Assembly: GCA_018056165.1 (NCBI GenBank)
Contig: JAGPGD010000010.1
Coordinates: 1 to 61,422 of the forward strand
DNA length: 61,422 nucleotides
Direction of reading: 5' to 3'
Origin: Paludibacteraceae bacterium
GTDB taxonomy: Bacteria; Bacteroidota; Bacteroidia; Bacteroidales; Paludibacteraceae
Shown: piece by piece, positions 15,716 to 26,295 of the stretch
Numbering within the stretch: the stretch's first letter is position 1
Layout: each line of letters begins with the position of its first letter
The notes under the pieces: model-generated
Told to the model about the DNA's origin: nothing
Databases searched by the model: none
Seen by the model: the letters and a program-made list of their open reading frames with translations, nothing else
Made by a program: the position numbers and the translations under genes

Positions 15716-18472
15716 ATGAAAAAAGCTTTTCTTTTTAATTTAATCGTTTTATTATTCTTGTTACCATCAAAAGCATTACCGATAAAAAAAGAATTTTTGA
15801 TCGGTGTGTCTCAGTGCAGCGATGATGCCTGGCGCCGAACGATGAATGAAGAAATTTTGAGGGAAGCTTCTTTTTATCCCAATCTGAAAGTCAAAATTAA
15901 AACGGCTTTCGATAGCAATCAAAAACAGATACGCGATATCGAAAGTTTTATTGAAGAAAAAGTTGATATTTTAATTGTTGCTCCCAATGAGGCAATTCCT
16001 TTAACACCGGTAATTGAAAATGCCATGAAATGTAGTATTCCGGTAATATTGGTTGACCGGAAAATCAATTCCGACAATTATACCGCATTTGTTGGTGCCG
16101 ATAATTATCAAATTGGAAAAGAAGTGGGAATATATGTTGCCAATTTACTGAAAGGGAAAGGGAATATTGTTGAAATAACAGGATTGAAGGGTTCAACGCC
16201 AGCAGTAGAACGTCATAATGGCTTTAGAAGTATCATTGATGATTATCCTCAAATAAAAATTGTCTATGAAAGTGACGGCAGGTGGTTGCGTGAAAAAGGA
16301 AGAGAAAAGATGAAACACGTTATTCGTTTGGGTATTCCTATTGATTTGGTTTTTGCTCACAATGATGAAATGGCGACAGGAGTTTATGAAGCCTATCAGG
16401 TTTATAACGAAAAAGAAAAACCAAAAATTATCGGTATCGATGCACTCCCGGGAAGTGATGGAGGTATTCAGAAAGTTTTGGACGGCATACTGGATGCAAC
16501 TTTTATTTATCCTACCGGAGGCGAAAAGGCAGTACAAATTGCTGTAAGAATTCTCCGTCATGAACCTTATGACAAGGAAAACATTCTCTACACGGCTGTG
16601 GTTGATAAAACCAATGCAAGAGTAATAAAACTTCAAACGGATCAAATTATACAGCATCAAAATCGCATTACTCAACTTAATGAGGTGTTAAATAAAAATT
16701 TGGCACAATATAGTACACAACGAATTTTTCTTGCTCTGTCGCTCACGGTGCTTTTTGTTATTTTGTTATTGCTGACATTACTTTTCAAGTCATATAAGCA
16801 TAAAAATAAAGTGAATAGAGAATTGGAAATCAGAAATGCTGCAATAAACAGACAGAAAGAAGAGTTGACCGAGCAACGAGACCAATTACTGATGCTTTCT
16901 AAAAGTCTGGAAGAAGCCACTCAGGCAAAACTAGTTTTCTTTACCAATATCTCACACGAATTTAAAACGCCTTTAACGCTTATTCTTGGCCCTTTGGATC
17001 GATTGCAGGAAAAAGAAAATTTATCTGAGGAAGGGAAGCAATTGATTCTTTTAATGCGCAAAAATGTGCACTTGCTTCTTAAATTAATCGATCAAATTAT
17101 TGATTTCCGCAAGTCCGAAACCGGAAAGATGCAGATGACTTTTACTTTTGGCGATCTGAAACTTTTTATTTCGGATATATATCAGTCTTTCCGCTTTTTA
17201 GCACAGAAAAAACATATTCATTTTAATTTCTTTTCTGACGGTGATGATTTTGTTTTGTGGTTTGATAGCGATAAAATGGAAAAAATTTGTTATAATCTGA
17301 TTTCTAATGCTTTCAAATTCACTCCGGAGAATGGTAAAATTGAAGTAAAATTATCGAAACTTTCTGTTAACGATGAGTTGTTTGCAAAAATAATTGTGTC
17401 CGATTCTGGCATAGGAATACCAAATGACCGGTTGGATAAGATTTTTGATAGATTTTTCAAAATCGGGAACAACGCTCAAAATTCAGGAATTGGTTTGCAT
17501 TTGACAAAAATGTTGGTCGAATTGCACAATGGAACCATGGAAGTGCAAAGTGCCGAAGGTAAAGGTTCTACTTTTACTGTAACCATTCCTTTCAAACAGA
17601 AAGACATAGTCATGAGCGAATCGTATCCGGAAATTAATTTTCAACCGAATTTTCAGGAAGAAATTAATTTTATTGAAGTGTCGGATGAAATCAATGATGA
17701 GTACAATACTGAAAAACCTTTGATTTTATTGGTAGATGATAATGCTGACGTTCGTAACTTCATCAAAACATTGTTGCAAAATGAATATACCGTCATTGAA
17801 GCCAAAGATGGACAAAGCGGATTATTCAAAGCAATGAAATACGTACCCGATTTGATTGTCAGCGATGTGATGATGGATAAAATGAATGGATTTGAATTGT
17901 GCAAGGCAGTAAAAGAAAATATTTCTACCAGCCATATTCCCGTTATTTTATTGACAGCTTATGCTATGGATGAACAACGCTTTTTGGGATTTGAAAGTGG
18001 CGCCGATGCTTACATACCGAAGCCTTTTAATGAAAATCTCTTGAAAATCAGAATTAGGAAAACCATTGAAAACAGAAAAAAATTAAAGGAATATTTTCAG
18101 AACCACTTGACTTTTGGGGATAAAAAAGAATTGTTGAATGAAGTTGATAATAACTTTTTGGAGAGATTTAGAAGAATTATTGAGGAGAATTTAATGGATA
18201 GCGATTTAAATATTGATGATATTGGCAAATCTATGGGTTTATCGCGTGTCCAGCTTTACCGAAAAGTTAAATCATTGACAAACTATTCTCCCAATGAATT
18301 TATTAGAATCATGAGGTTAAAGACTGCCGAGCAAATGATGATTACAGGTGAAAAAAGTATTTCGGAAATTGCTTACGATACTGGTTTTACTTCACCTTCC
18401 TATTTCACCAAGTGTTTTAAGGAGTATTTCAATGAAAATCCTACCGATTTCCTAAAGCGCATTAAAAATTGA
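15716..18472 (+). CDS. Hybrid two-component sensor/regulator with periplasmic sugar-binding domain
   Basis: 918 residues combining a complete signalling chain in one protein. After a signal peptide (to about 21), residues 25-310 form a type I periplasmic binding protein fold of the LacI/RbsB kind (FLIGVSQCSDDAWRRTMNEE, AFVGADNYQIGKEVG, VFAHNDEMATGVYEA, KIIGIDALPG). A membrane helix lies at about 340-362. The histidine kinase has phosphoacceptor H414 (NISHEFKTPLTLILGP), an N box (NLISNAFKFT) and G boxes (DSGIGI, GIGLHL). The receiver domain has D717 (LIVSDVMMDKMNG). The C-terminal AraC helix-turn-helix pair (about 820-915) includes GKSMGLSRVQLYRKV and EIAYDTGFTSPSYFTKCF. The same architecture senses fructose in Bacteroides fructan loci, so fructose is the likely ligand here and this locus the target. 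Confidence 0.95.
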   Translation: MKKAFLFNLIVLLFLLPSKALPIKKEFLIGVSQCSDDAWRRTMNEEILREASFYPNLKVKIKTAFDSNQKQIRDIESFIEEKVDILIVAPNEAIPLTPVIENAMKCSIPVILVDRKINSDNYTAFVGADNYQIGKEVGIYVANLLKGKGNIVEITGLKGSTPAVERHNGFRSIIDDYPQIKIVYESDGRWLREKGREKMKHVIRLGIPIDLVFAHNDEMATGVYEAYQVYNEKEKPKIIGIDALPGSDGGIQKVLDGILDATFIYPTGGEKAVQIAVRILRHEPYDKENILYTAVVDKTNARVIKLQTDQIIQHQNRITQLNEVLNKNLAQYSTQRIFLALSLTVLFVILLLLTLLFKSYKHKNKVNRELEIRNAAINRQKEELTEQRDQLLMLSKSLEEATQAKLVFFTNISHEFKTPLTLILGPLDRLQEKENLSEEGKQLILLMRKNVHLLLKLIDQIIDFRKSETGKMQMTFTFGDLKLFISDIYQSFRFLAQKKHIHFNFFSDGDDFVLWFDSDKMEKICYNLISNAFKFTPENGKIEVKLSKLSVNDELFAKIIVSDSGIGIPNDRLDKIFDRFFKIGNNAQNSGIGLHLTKMLVELHNGTMEVQSAEGKGSTFTVTIPFKQKDIVMSESYPEINFQPNFQEEINFIEVSDEINDEYNTEKPLILLVDDNADVRNFIKTLLQNEYTVIEAKDGQSGLFKAMKYVPDLIVSDVMMDKMNGFELCKAVKENISTSHIPVILLTAYAMDEQRFLGFESGADAYIPKPFNENLLKIRIRKTIENRKKLKEYFQNHLTFGDKKELLNEVDNNFLERFRRIIEENLMDSDLNIDDIGKSMGLSRVQLYRKVKSLTNYSPNEFIRIMRLKTAEQMMITGEKSISEIAYDTGFTSPSYFTKCFKEYFNENPTDFLKRIKN

Positions 18473-18515
18473 TTTTTTACTTCAGTGGTTTGCTTAATGA
18501 AATAGTTGGCTCCTT

Positions 18516-18542
18516 GTTCGGCGTAGCCTGGAGGCTATGTCG
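18516..18542 (+). repeat. 27-bp hairpin repeat, copy B
   Basis: GTTCGGCGTAGCCTGGAGGC followed by TATGTCG, 43 bases after the sensor stop codon. The stem is CGTAGCCT-GG-AGGCTATG. Compared with copy A at 2256-2282, the two differences inside the stem swap a standard pair for a G-T pair or back, and the loop changes from CC to GG, so the fold is kept. The two copies bracket the fructan locus. Confidence 0.6.
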
Positions 18543-19409
18543 AGCTAAAAACAAAATTTTCTAATTTTTATTTTTCCTTGCCTTTCAATTTTATGATGGA
18601 AACATTGAAAAGAAAATCCCATCCTAAAAAATGACAATAAAAAATTTATTATCAAAACTCAAAATTCATTTATTCACAACTCATTACTCCATAACTCAAT
18701 ACTCCAAAACTCCAAAACTCCAAAACTCCATACTTCACCCTTCATTGCGGCTTTTTCATCAGGCGAAAATAAATCCACGCCGCTCGTACCTCGTGGCTTG
18801 CACTGTCTTTATTCCGCTTTCCGCACTCCACCCTTCTATTTTTTTATTCCGTCATACTTTTTGCAATCCTCTCACATTTAGCACATTGCTTTTACTCGTT
18901 CCTCAAAAAAGCAAAGAGCTAATACCACCCGCTATAAGCAAAAAGACATTCCATTCCAACCACCCCCACCATTCCATTTATGCCGGAAATAAAAACAACC
19001 CAAAGCTATATTTACATAACAAGTAGTTATGGGAGAATTTTCTCTCTCACGGGCTTCGCTTACGCTTCGGGCTTAAAATGAAACGCCAGAAAAATTTCCC
19101 CTAACCTAATTATGTAAAATAGCCCCTGCCATCCTCCCACAGCCGCAACTCCTCCCACCCAAACACCACTATTTTACCCCACCACCCTATCAAGGTACAG
19201 GAACAGGGAAACAGAACTTTTTATATTGGCCTGCACTTCCAGCCGGTAGACTCATTCCGTCATTTCGTTTCGTCATACCGCTACGCTTCCTTTCCTCCAT
19301 CTGCATTCCTTCATTTCTCTACCCGCTTTCAATGCCCCACAGCAGGCGTGGCTCATTCATTCCTCACTACAAATTTCACCCACAACCATTTTTTGCTTTT
19401 TTATTGCTG

Positions 19410-19435
19410 ACTTTGCAACTTTGCAAACTTTGCAA
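19410..19435. repeat. Iteron-like tandem repeats (ACTTTGCAA)
   Basis: Three head-to-tail copies of ACTTTGCAA at a period of 8-9 bases, inside the gene-free C-rich region. Short direct repeats of this kind serve as binding sites for replication initiators, integrases or relaxosome proteins. No such gene is adjacent, so the role is unknown. Confidence 0.5.
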
Positions 19436-19692
19436 CTTCCTTTTTTAGATTTTCTTCCTTGTCAAAGAAGCAATCTATTTTTCCACCCTTCATTTGTGTG
19501 ATTCATTCATCCGCCACCCCTGCATTCTTTCCAACCTTTTCCATTTGTCTGTTCCCTTTTCCAGTGAAGTGTTCACCCCAATTAATATTTTTATTCCAAA
19601 ACATTGTACGTTTCAAAGAATAACTTGGCAGCAGAAAGAAAAATAAAATGACTGCAAAGATAAAGCGGCGTTCCCCTTTATCCTCCCACAAC

Positions 19693-19775
19693 GTCCGTCA
19701 AGGTCAAGCCCTGTGGGTTTTGCTTAAAATCTCCACGCCTTCGGGTAGTATTTATAAGCAAAAACCTTGACAGAC
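19693..19775. repeat. Large imperfect inverted repeat, oriT-like in style
   Basis: The left arm has GTCCGTCAAGGT (19693-19704) and GTTTTGCTTA (19717-19726). The right arm (19755-19775) reads in reverse complement GTCTGTCAAGGTTTTTGCTTA, so it matches both left segments in order, with 12 extra bases in the left arm. The loop holds a small CTTCGGG turn. Such bipartite inverted repeats occur at transfer origins and in attenuating leaders. No relaxase gene lies nearby. Confidence 0.5.
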
Positions 19776-19922
19776 ACCAACGCCGCCATTTTTAGATAGC
19801 TATCATTTTATTTTTCCTCCTTTTTCTTTTTATTGACCTCACAAAGGTTTATCGTAGATATTTCGTATTTATTTCGAGTATAAGCCCTATATATTTGCAT
19901 TTCATTTCGTATTTACAGCAAT

Positions 19923-19955
19923 AAAAAAACCTGCCATTCACTGACAGGTTCTTTT
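19923..19955 (-). terminator. Intrinsic terminator of the uncharacterised gene
   Basis: AACCTGCCA and TGACAGGTT form a 9-bp stem with one mismatch or wobble around a 5-base loop. On the reverse strand it is followed by a run of T. It sits about 20 bases after the stop codon of the reverse-strand gene ending at 19974. A shorter T run on the other side could make it work in both directions. Confidence 0.75.
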
Positions 19956-19973
19956 TCATTGGAGGAATTTTAT

Positions 19974-20780
19974 TTAAAACAGTTCCCCAATTTTTAGGCA
20001 GTTTCCAGAATTGAACAGATAGTAATTTTCTCCTACCTTCTGGTAAAATTCAATGCCTATGCTTTGAATCACACTGACATTGTCTGTTAATACTGTTTCT
20101 TCCGGAAGAGAGCTTATCACCTCAATTTCTTCAACTTCTCCACCATACAAACCAATGAAGTCCGAATAAGTGATATTGGATATTTCGTTTAAATTTGGTT
20201 CAACAGGTTCATAAACCTTTGTAACATCATTGTAAGCAAAATCCGAAATCACTGATAGAGCATTAACAAAACGGAAATGAGTTGCTCCTGCTGGTGCTTT
20301 TATTCCCGTAGCTGGATTAAAGGTTGGAACAGTTAAAATTGCAATGGTACGGTCTTCTGTATTTGACACCGTAAAAGGAGCTAATAAAACACTTTCCAGA
20401 CTTATGTTTTTGTTAAAGTTTAATCCTTTCAGATACTTTCTTTGATCAGAAATCAGTACAGCCCTGTAGCCCCTTGCTTCTGATTGATCTTCCAGGTTAA
20501 TTTTTTTCATAATAGCAGTTAATCGTCCAGTTAAGTGAGGATCGCTCATTTGAGCCATAAGAGGAGAAAGTCCCATACGAAGAGATTTTGCTGCAGCAGC
20601 GCAACCGCTAAACTCATTCATATTTTCACGGGTGCGTTGAAAGACAGGATCTGTTTTTATTTGTTCAGCCGAAGGACCGCCTTTTAATCCTGCGTAATCA
20701 CCATGCAATCCTTTAATCTTAAAATGACGAATGTCCCCAATCGTCCCTTTGTACTTAATTACACCTACTTGTTGTGCCAT
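19974..20780 (-). CDS. Uncharacterised protein, Bacteroidota-type
   Basis: 268 residues from the ATG at 20780 (MAQQVGVIKYKGTIGDIRHF). A longer in-frame start at 20933 would add an unlikely serine- and leucine-rich tail and run over the 9-bp repeats, so it is not used. There is no signal peptide or membrane helix. The N-terminal 90 residues have a pattern I recall from uncharacterised Bacteroidota proteins: a K-G-T-I-G-D start, GLKGGPSAEQIKTDPVFQRT, then EFSGCAAAAKSLR. The rest is beta-rich without known motifs. It is isolated, between a gene-free region and tRNA-Phe, and ends in its own terminator. Location beside a tRNA raises the chance of acquired DNA. No function is proposed. Confidence 0.7.
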   Translation of the reverse strand: MAQQVGVIKYKGTIGDIRHFKIKGLHGDYAGLKGGPSAEQIKTDPVFQRTRENMNEFSGCAAAAKSLRMGLSPLMAQMSDPHLTGRLTAIMKKINLEDQSEARGYRAVLISDQRKYLKGLNFNKNISLESVLLAPFTVSNTEDRTIAILTVPTFNPATGIKAPAGATHFRFVNALSVISDFAYNDVTKVYEPVEPNLNEISNITYSDFIGLYGGEVEEIEVISSLPEETVLTDNVSVIQSIGIEFYQKVGENYYLFNSGNCLKIGELF

Positions 20781-20908
20781 AGTTATTAAATTTTTTAGGT
20801 TATGTAATCCACTATTGACAGGAATAAATTTAGTGATTTTTATTAACCTAAACAACAGGAAATTAAGGGAATAATATGACAAAATAAGGAAAGTGAACAA
20901 ATTACTAC

Positions 20909-20928
20909 GTGGTGCAAATGTGGTGCAA
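20909..20928. repeat. Direct repeat GTGGTGCAA x2 beside tRNA-Phe
   Basis: Two copies of GTGGTGCAA (20909-20917 and 20920-20928) are separated by 2 bases, about 55 bases past the 3' end of the tRNA-Phe gene. Short direct repeats beside a tRNA gene can be integrase arm sites or remains of an attachment site. Nothing else here confirms that. Confidence 0.35.
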
Positions 20929-20933
20929 GTCAT

Positions 20934-20973
20934 AAAAATAAAAACACAACTAATTGATTATTAATTGTGTTTT
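20934..20973 (-). terminator. Terminator after tRNA-Phe
   Basis: AAAACACAA (20941-20949) and TTGTGTTTT (20965-20973) form a 9-bp stem; on the reverse strand it is followed by TATTTTTAT. It lies just after the 3' end of the tRNA gene in the direction of its transcription. Confidence 0.7.
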
Positions 20974-20983
20974 TATTTTCAAG

Positions 20984-21056
20984 TGGTACCACCTGGAATC
21001 GAACCAGGGACACAAGGATTTTCAGTCCTTTGCTCTACCAACTGAGCTATGATACC
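20984..21056 (-). tRNA. tRNA-Phe (GAA)
   Basis: 73 bases with a full cloverleaf: acceptor stem GGTATCA/TGGTACC (one G-T pair), D arm GCTCAGTTGGTAGAGC, anticodon arm GGACTGAAAATCC with anticodon GAA, T arm CCTGGTTCGAATCCAGG, and discriminator A. CCA is not encoded. GAA reads both phenylalanine codons. The gene is transcribed on the reverse strand and is followed by a hairpin terminator. Confidence 0.97.
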
Positions 21057-21173
21057 ATTTATTTTGAGACTGCAAATGTATTTCTTTTTTTTGAAATACA
21101 CAAGTGTCATTCTTTTATCAAATAAAAGAAATGATTTTAAGTTAATAATCTATTGAAAACTAATTCATTAAAT

Positions 21174-22253
21174 TTAAGGAACCGACAATACAGCATTTGG
21201 ATTTAGCCCAATTCCCTTAATACTGTATCTTAATTTTCCATTTTTATCAAAACAAAATAAATCACCATTCGAAGTGTAATTTTTAGCATCGGTGATGTAA
21301 ACATTTCCATTGACAGGATGAGCATAAATGCAATAGGGACGTTCAATTACGGTATCATCGGTTATGAAATGATCTCTGATGATTTGTTCTGTTTTACAGT
21401 TAAAACTTTTAATCCAGTAATCATTGGTAACAAAATCAAAATTATATAGATAAGCTGTATCATTGTGAATGACAAAATTTACAACTGGAAGATCATTAAA
21501 AATCTGAACTACTTCGTCTCTTTTGCTGTCAATTCGGTACCATTTTGGTTTAATATTTTGATTATCGCCACGTGAAACTACATATATATCGCCTTCATTA
21601 TCTGTTTCCAATTTATAAGGATTCATTCCAACTGTTATTTTTTTTATTTCTTGCTTTGTTGTTAGGTCGATAACAGAAACGGTACTATCATAAGCCGGAA
21701 AATCCAATCCTCCTGAATTTGAAACATAAAGTTTCCCATTTACCGCACCTACTCCATCGGGATTTCTTCCACAAGTCAAATAATCTTCCACTTCCAGTGA
21801 AGCGGTGTCAATTTGGGCTATTGTTCCGTCAAAACAGCACACATAAGCTTTTCTTTCCCAGAAAGTAACATAACGAGGCGACCGATTTTTCCCGTTATTT
21901 ATCAAAAGGATTTGTTTAAGAGATTTTCCAGTGGCAAGGTTAATTATTTCAATTTGTGAAGAACCATTGACAACGATCCATAGTTGATTGCCATAACGTT
22001 TCATATCATTTGCCGTATCGCCCAACCCTCTTTTATTAATTTTTTCAAAAAAGTTTGTTTCGATGGTTTGGTTTGTAAAATCTATGCAGCAAAGAGTACT
22101 GTTGTTTTGATTGTACAGACCTTCCGATAGAACAAAAAGTCGTCCTGTTTCATTGGTATTTTCAGGAAATGCAATAGAAACAGTTTTATCATTCAAGTCG
22201 TCACAAGCAACAAAAAAAGTGACAAAAAACAGGTAAAAAAGATATTTTTTCAT
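21174..22253 (-). CDS. Beta-propeller lipoprotein (YncE/DUF5074-like)
   Basis: 359 residues from the ATG at 22253; the TTG two codons before is not preferred. The lipoprotein signal ends in FFVACDDLN (cysteine about residue 17). The body is a series of propeller blades with repeated patterns: QLWIVVNGSSQIEIINLATG, VDYL-type turns with GRNPDGVGAVNGKLYVSNSG, STVSVIDLTTKQEI and NVYITDAKNY. Proteins of this type in Bacteroidota are outer-membrane or periplasmic lipoproteins, often near cobalamin or cell-surface systems, without known enzyme activity. Here the gene stands alone between tRNA-Phe and the divergently transcribed lepA. The ligand is unknown. Confidence 0.8.
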   Translation of the reverse strand: MKKYLFYLFFVTFFVACDDLNDKTVSIAFPENTNETGRLFVLSEGLYNQNNSTLCCIDFTNQTIETNFFEKINKRGLGDTANDMKRYGNQLWIVVNGSSQIEIINLATGKSLKQILLINNGKNRSPRYVTFWERKAYVCCFDGTIAQIDTASLEVEDYLTCGRNPDGVGAVNGKLYVSNSGGLDFPAYDSTVSVIDLTTKQEIKKITVGMNPYKLETDNEGDIYVVSRGDNQNIKPKWYRIDSKRDEVVQIFNDLPVVNFVIHNDTAYLYNFDFVTNDYWIKSFNCKTEQIIRDHFITDDTVIERPYCIYAHPVNGNVYITDAKNYTSNGDLFCFDKNGKLRYSIKGIGLNPNAVLSVP

Positions 22254-22529
22254 TTTCAATCATCATAAAAGATAATTGCAAAATTAAACTTTTCTTTTCA
22301 AAAGTTGAAGCTTAAAGACAAATTAAAAAATAATTTTAGAAAGAGTTTTGAGTATTGAGTTTTAAATATTTAGTTGATAATCAAATTTTTATAGTTTTAG
22401 TAGAGACTTTCCTGAAAACATCTATCGAGTTCCAAGTAAAGATATTTTACTCAGCAAGCTTTATATAAATCAAGCAAAAATCAGTTTCTTACCTCAAAAT
22501 TACCACTTTCCTATTTCCTTGTTTTTTTG

Positions 22530-22537
22530 TAATTTTG
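22530..22537 (+). promoter_or_regulatory. Candidate -7 promoter box of lepA (TAATTTTG)
   Basis: TAATTTTG matches the TAnnTTTG consensus and ends 18 bases before the lepA ATG, a common distance for Bacteroidota leaders. A convincing -33 TTTG at 19-21 bases upstream is not seen. Confidence 0.5.
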
Positions 22538-22555
22538 TATTTAAAATAAAAACTA

Positions 22556-24343
22556 ATGAAGACTATCCGAAATTTTTGTATCATAGCTCATATTGACCAC
22601 GGTAAGAGCACGTTGGCCGATCGTTTGCTGGAATATACTCATACTGTTGTTGGCAAAGAACTTCACGATCAAGTGCTTGATAATATGGAGCTGGAACGAG
22701 AACGGGGAATCACCATAAAAAGTCATGCCATTCAAATGAATTATCAATACGATGGAGAAGAATATATTTTAAATCTGATTGATACGCCGGGGCATGTAGA
22801 TTTTTCTTATGAAGTATCGCGTTCCATTGCTGCAAGCGAAGGAGCTTTGTTGGTGGTTGATGCGACACAAGGTATTCAGGCACAAACCATTTCAAATCTT
22901 TATATGGCGTTGGATCATAATTTAACCATTATTCCAGTAATTAATAAAATTGACATGGATAGTGCTAGACCCGATGAAGTGGAAGATGAAATAGTAGAAT
23001 TGTTAGGTTGCAGCCATGAAGAAATTATTCGTGCCAGTGCAAAAACCGGCGAAGGTGTGAAAGAAATTTTAAAAGCTATTGTTACTCGAATTCCGCCTCC
23101 GCAAGGCAATCCTGAAGCTCCGCTTCAATGTTTGATTTTCGATTCTGTTTTTAATCCTTTTCGCGGGATTATTGCTTATTTTAAAATTGTAAATGGAACA
23201 ATCAACAAAGGCGATTGGGTTAAATTCGTTTCGACCGGGAAAGAATATTTTGCTGATGAAATTGGTGTTTTGAAACTTAATTTTCTACCAATGGAAAGTT
23301 TAAGTGCAGGTAATGTGGGTTATATTATTTCGGGAATTAAAACTTCAAGAGAAGTAAAGGTGGGTGATACCATTACCCATGTAAAGCGTCCTTGTCAGGA
23401 AGCAATAGCAGGTTTTGAAGAAGTAAAGCCTATGGTTTTTGCTGGTGTTTATCCAATTGATACAGAAGACTTTGAAGATTTACGCTCTTCAATAGAAAAA
23501 TTGCAATTGAACGATGCTTCACTGACATTTGAACCTGAAACTTCCATAGCATTAGGCTCTGGCTTTAGGTGTGGTTTTTTGGGTATGTTGCACATGGAAA
23601 TTGTTCAGGAACGTCTCGATAGAGAGTTTAATATAAATGTCATTACTACTGTACCAAATGTTTCTTACTGGGTTTATACCAAAAAAGGAGAAAAGATAGA
23701 AGTAAATAATCCTGCGAGTATGCCCGATCCTGCTTTGATTGATCATATTGAAGAACCATACATCATAGCTTCCATCATTACGCCTACTGAGTTTATCGGA
23801 CAGATAATGACTCTTTGTTTAGGAAAACGCGGCGAATTAATCAAACAGAATTATGTTTCTGGGAATAGAATTGAACTGATTTATGACATGCCATTAGGTG
23901 AAATTGTTTTTGATTTTTATGATAAGCTCAAAAGTATTTCAAGAGGGTATGCTTCTTTCGATTATCACATGAATGGTTATCGTCCTTCCCGGTTGGTAAA
24001 GTTAGATATTCTTCTCAATGGTGAGCCGGTCGATGCTCTTTCTTCTTTGATTCATGCAGATAATGCTATGACATTGGGACGACGGATGTGCGAAAAATTA
24101 AAAGAATTGATTCCGCGACAACAGTTTGAAATTGCTATTCAAGCAGCTATTGGTTCAAAAATTATTGCAAGAGAGACCATAAAACCAGTCAGAAAAGACG
24201 TCACAGCCAAATGTTACGGAGGCGATATTACTCGTAAAAGGAAATTATTAGAAAAGCAGAAAAAAGGTAAGAAAAAAATGAAGCAAATTGGTTCAGTAGA
24301 AATTCCACAAAAAGCATTTTTGGCTGTTTTAAAGTTAGATTGA
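22556..24343 (+). CDS. lepA: Elongation factor 4 (LepA), ribosome-associated GTPase
   Basis: 595 residues, the standard LepA length. The N-terminal GTPase domain has G1 [10 protein letters not shown]2 [10 protein letters not shown]3 [15 protein letters not shown]4 NKIDM and G5 SAKTGEG. EF-G-like domains II, III and V follow, and the LepA-specific C-terminal domain ends in [20 protein letters not shown], the conserved basic tail that contacts tRNA. It acts on stalled ribosomes and in initiation or subunit biogenesis. The start [14 protein letters not shown] leaves the expected short N terminus. It is followed after 135 bases by the ATP synthase operon on the same strand. Confidence 0.98.
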   Translation: MKTIRNFCIIAHIDHGKSTLADRLLEYTHTVVGKELHDQVLDNMELERERGITIKSHAIQMNYQYDGEEYILNLIDTPGHVDFSYEVSRSIAASEGALLVVDATQGIQAQTISNLYMALDHNLTIIPVINKIDMDSARPDEVEDEIVELLGCSHEEIIRASAKTGEGVKEILKAIVTRIPPPQGNPEAPLQCLIFDSVFNPFRGIIAYFKIVNGTINKGDWVKFVSTGKEYFADEIGVLKLNFLPMESLSAGNVGYIISGIKTSREVKVGDTITHVKRPCQEAIAGFEEVKPMVFAGVYPIDTEDFEDLRSSIEKLQLNDASLTFEPETSIALGSGFRCGFLGMLHMEIVQERLDREFNINVITTVPNVSYWVYTKKGEKIEVNNPASMPDPALIDHIEEPYIIASIITPTEFIGQIMTLCLGKRGELIKQNYVSGNRIELIYDMPLGEIVFDFYDKLKSISRGYASFDYHMNGYRPSRLVKLDILLNGEPVDALSSLIHADNAMTLGRRMCEKLKELIPRQQFEIAIQAAIGSKIIARETIKPVRKDVTAKCYGGDITRKRKLLEKQKKGKKKMKQIGSVEIPQKAFLAVLKLD

Positions 24344-24423
24344 GGGACAAAATTTTTAACATTAAAATGAATAATTTTGAGTATATTTAAACATTCTTTT
24401 TTATTTAGGAATAAAGTTTTGGC

Positions 24424-24431
24424 TACATTTG
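24424..24431 (+). promoter_or_regulatory. Candidate -7 box of the ATP synthase operon (TACATTTG)
   Basis: TACATTTG fits the TAnnTTTG consensus and lies 47 bases before the first gene (atpD). The -33 position has only a T-rich stretch. A promoter is expected here because lepA ends 135 bases upstream of atpD. Confidence 0.45.
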
Positions 24432-24475
24432 CCACAATTTTTGAGAATGAGAATAAAAAATTAAATTTTTTGTAA

Positions 24476-26278
<1,803 letters not shown>

Positions 26279-26295
<17 letters not shown>

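Larger units (their letters stand above)
18543..19920. other. Long non-coding, C-rich region, possible mobile-element remnant
   Basis: About 1.4 kb with no gene I can support. On the forward strand it is rich in C and T and poor in G, unlike the AT-rich flanks. It contains near-tandem CCAAAACTC-type repeats (about 18700-18728), iteron-like ACTTTGCAA repeats, and a large inverted repeat at 19693-19775. A TATCTTTG-like -7 box on the reverse strand (about 19652-19659) precedes a 62-residue frame (19503-19691) with no recognisable family. The make-up recalls the control or transfer-origin region of a conjugative element whose genes have been lost. That is a suggestion, not a demonstration. Confidence 0.4.

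Noticed and set aside
16193..16675. 160-residue reverse frame inside the hybrid sensor gene
   Set aside because: Shadow of a strongly supported gene on the other strand; composition is that of antisense text.
18631..19026. 131-residue forward frame in the gene-free tract
   Set aside because: Low complexity with many serine, histidine, proline and leucine residues arising from C- and T-rich repeats; no promoter, no ribosome-binding site and no family resemblance.
19503..19691. 62-residue reverse frame with a hydrophobic start and a -7-like box upstream
   Set aside because: Looks a little like a short membrane peptide, but codon use and the C-terminal part resemble non-coding DNA, and nothing links it to a family.
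20781..20933. Upstream extension of the uncharacterised protein
   Set aside because: The added text (MTCTTFAPRSNLF onwards) does not continue the domain and would place the start inside the 9-bp direct repeats; MAQQVGV is the natural start.
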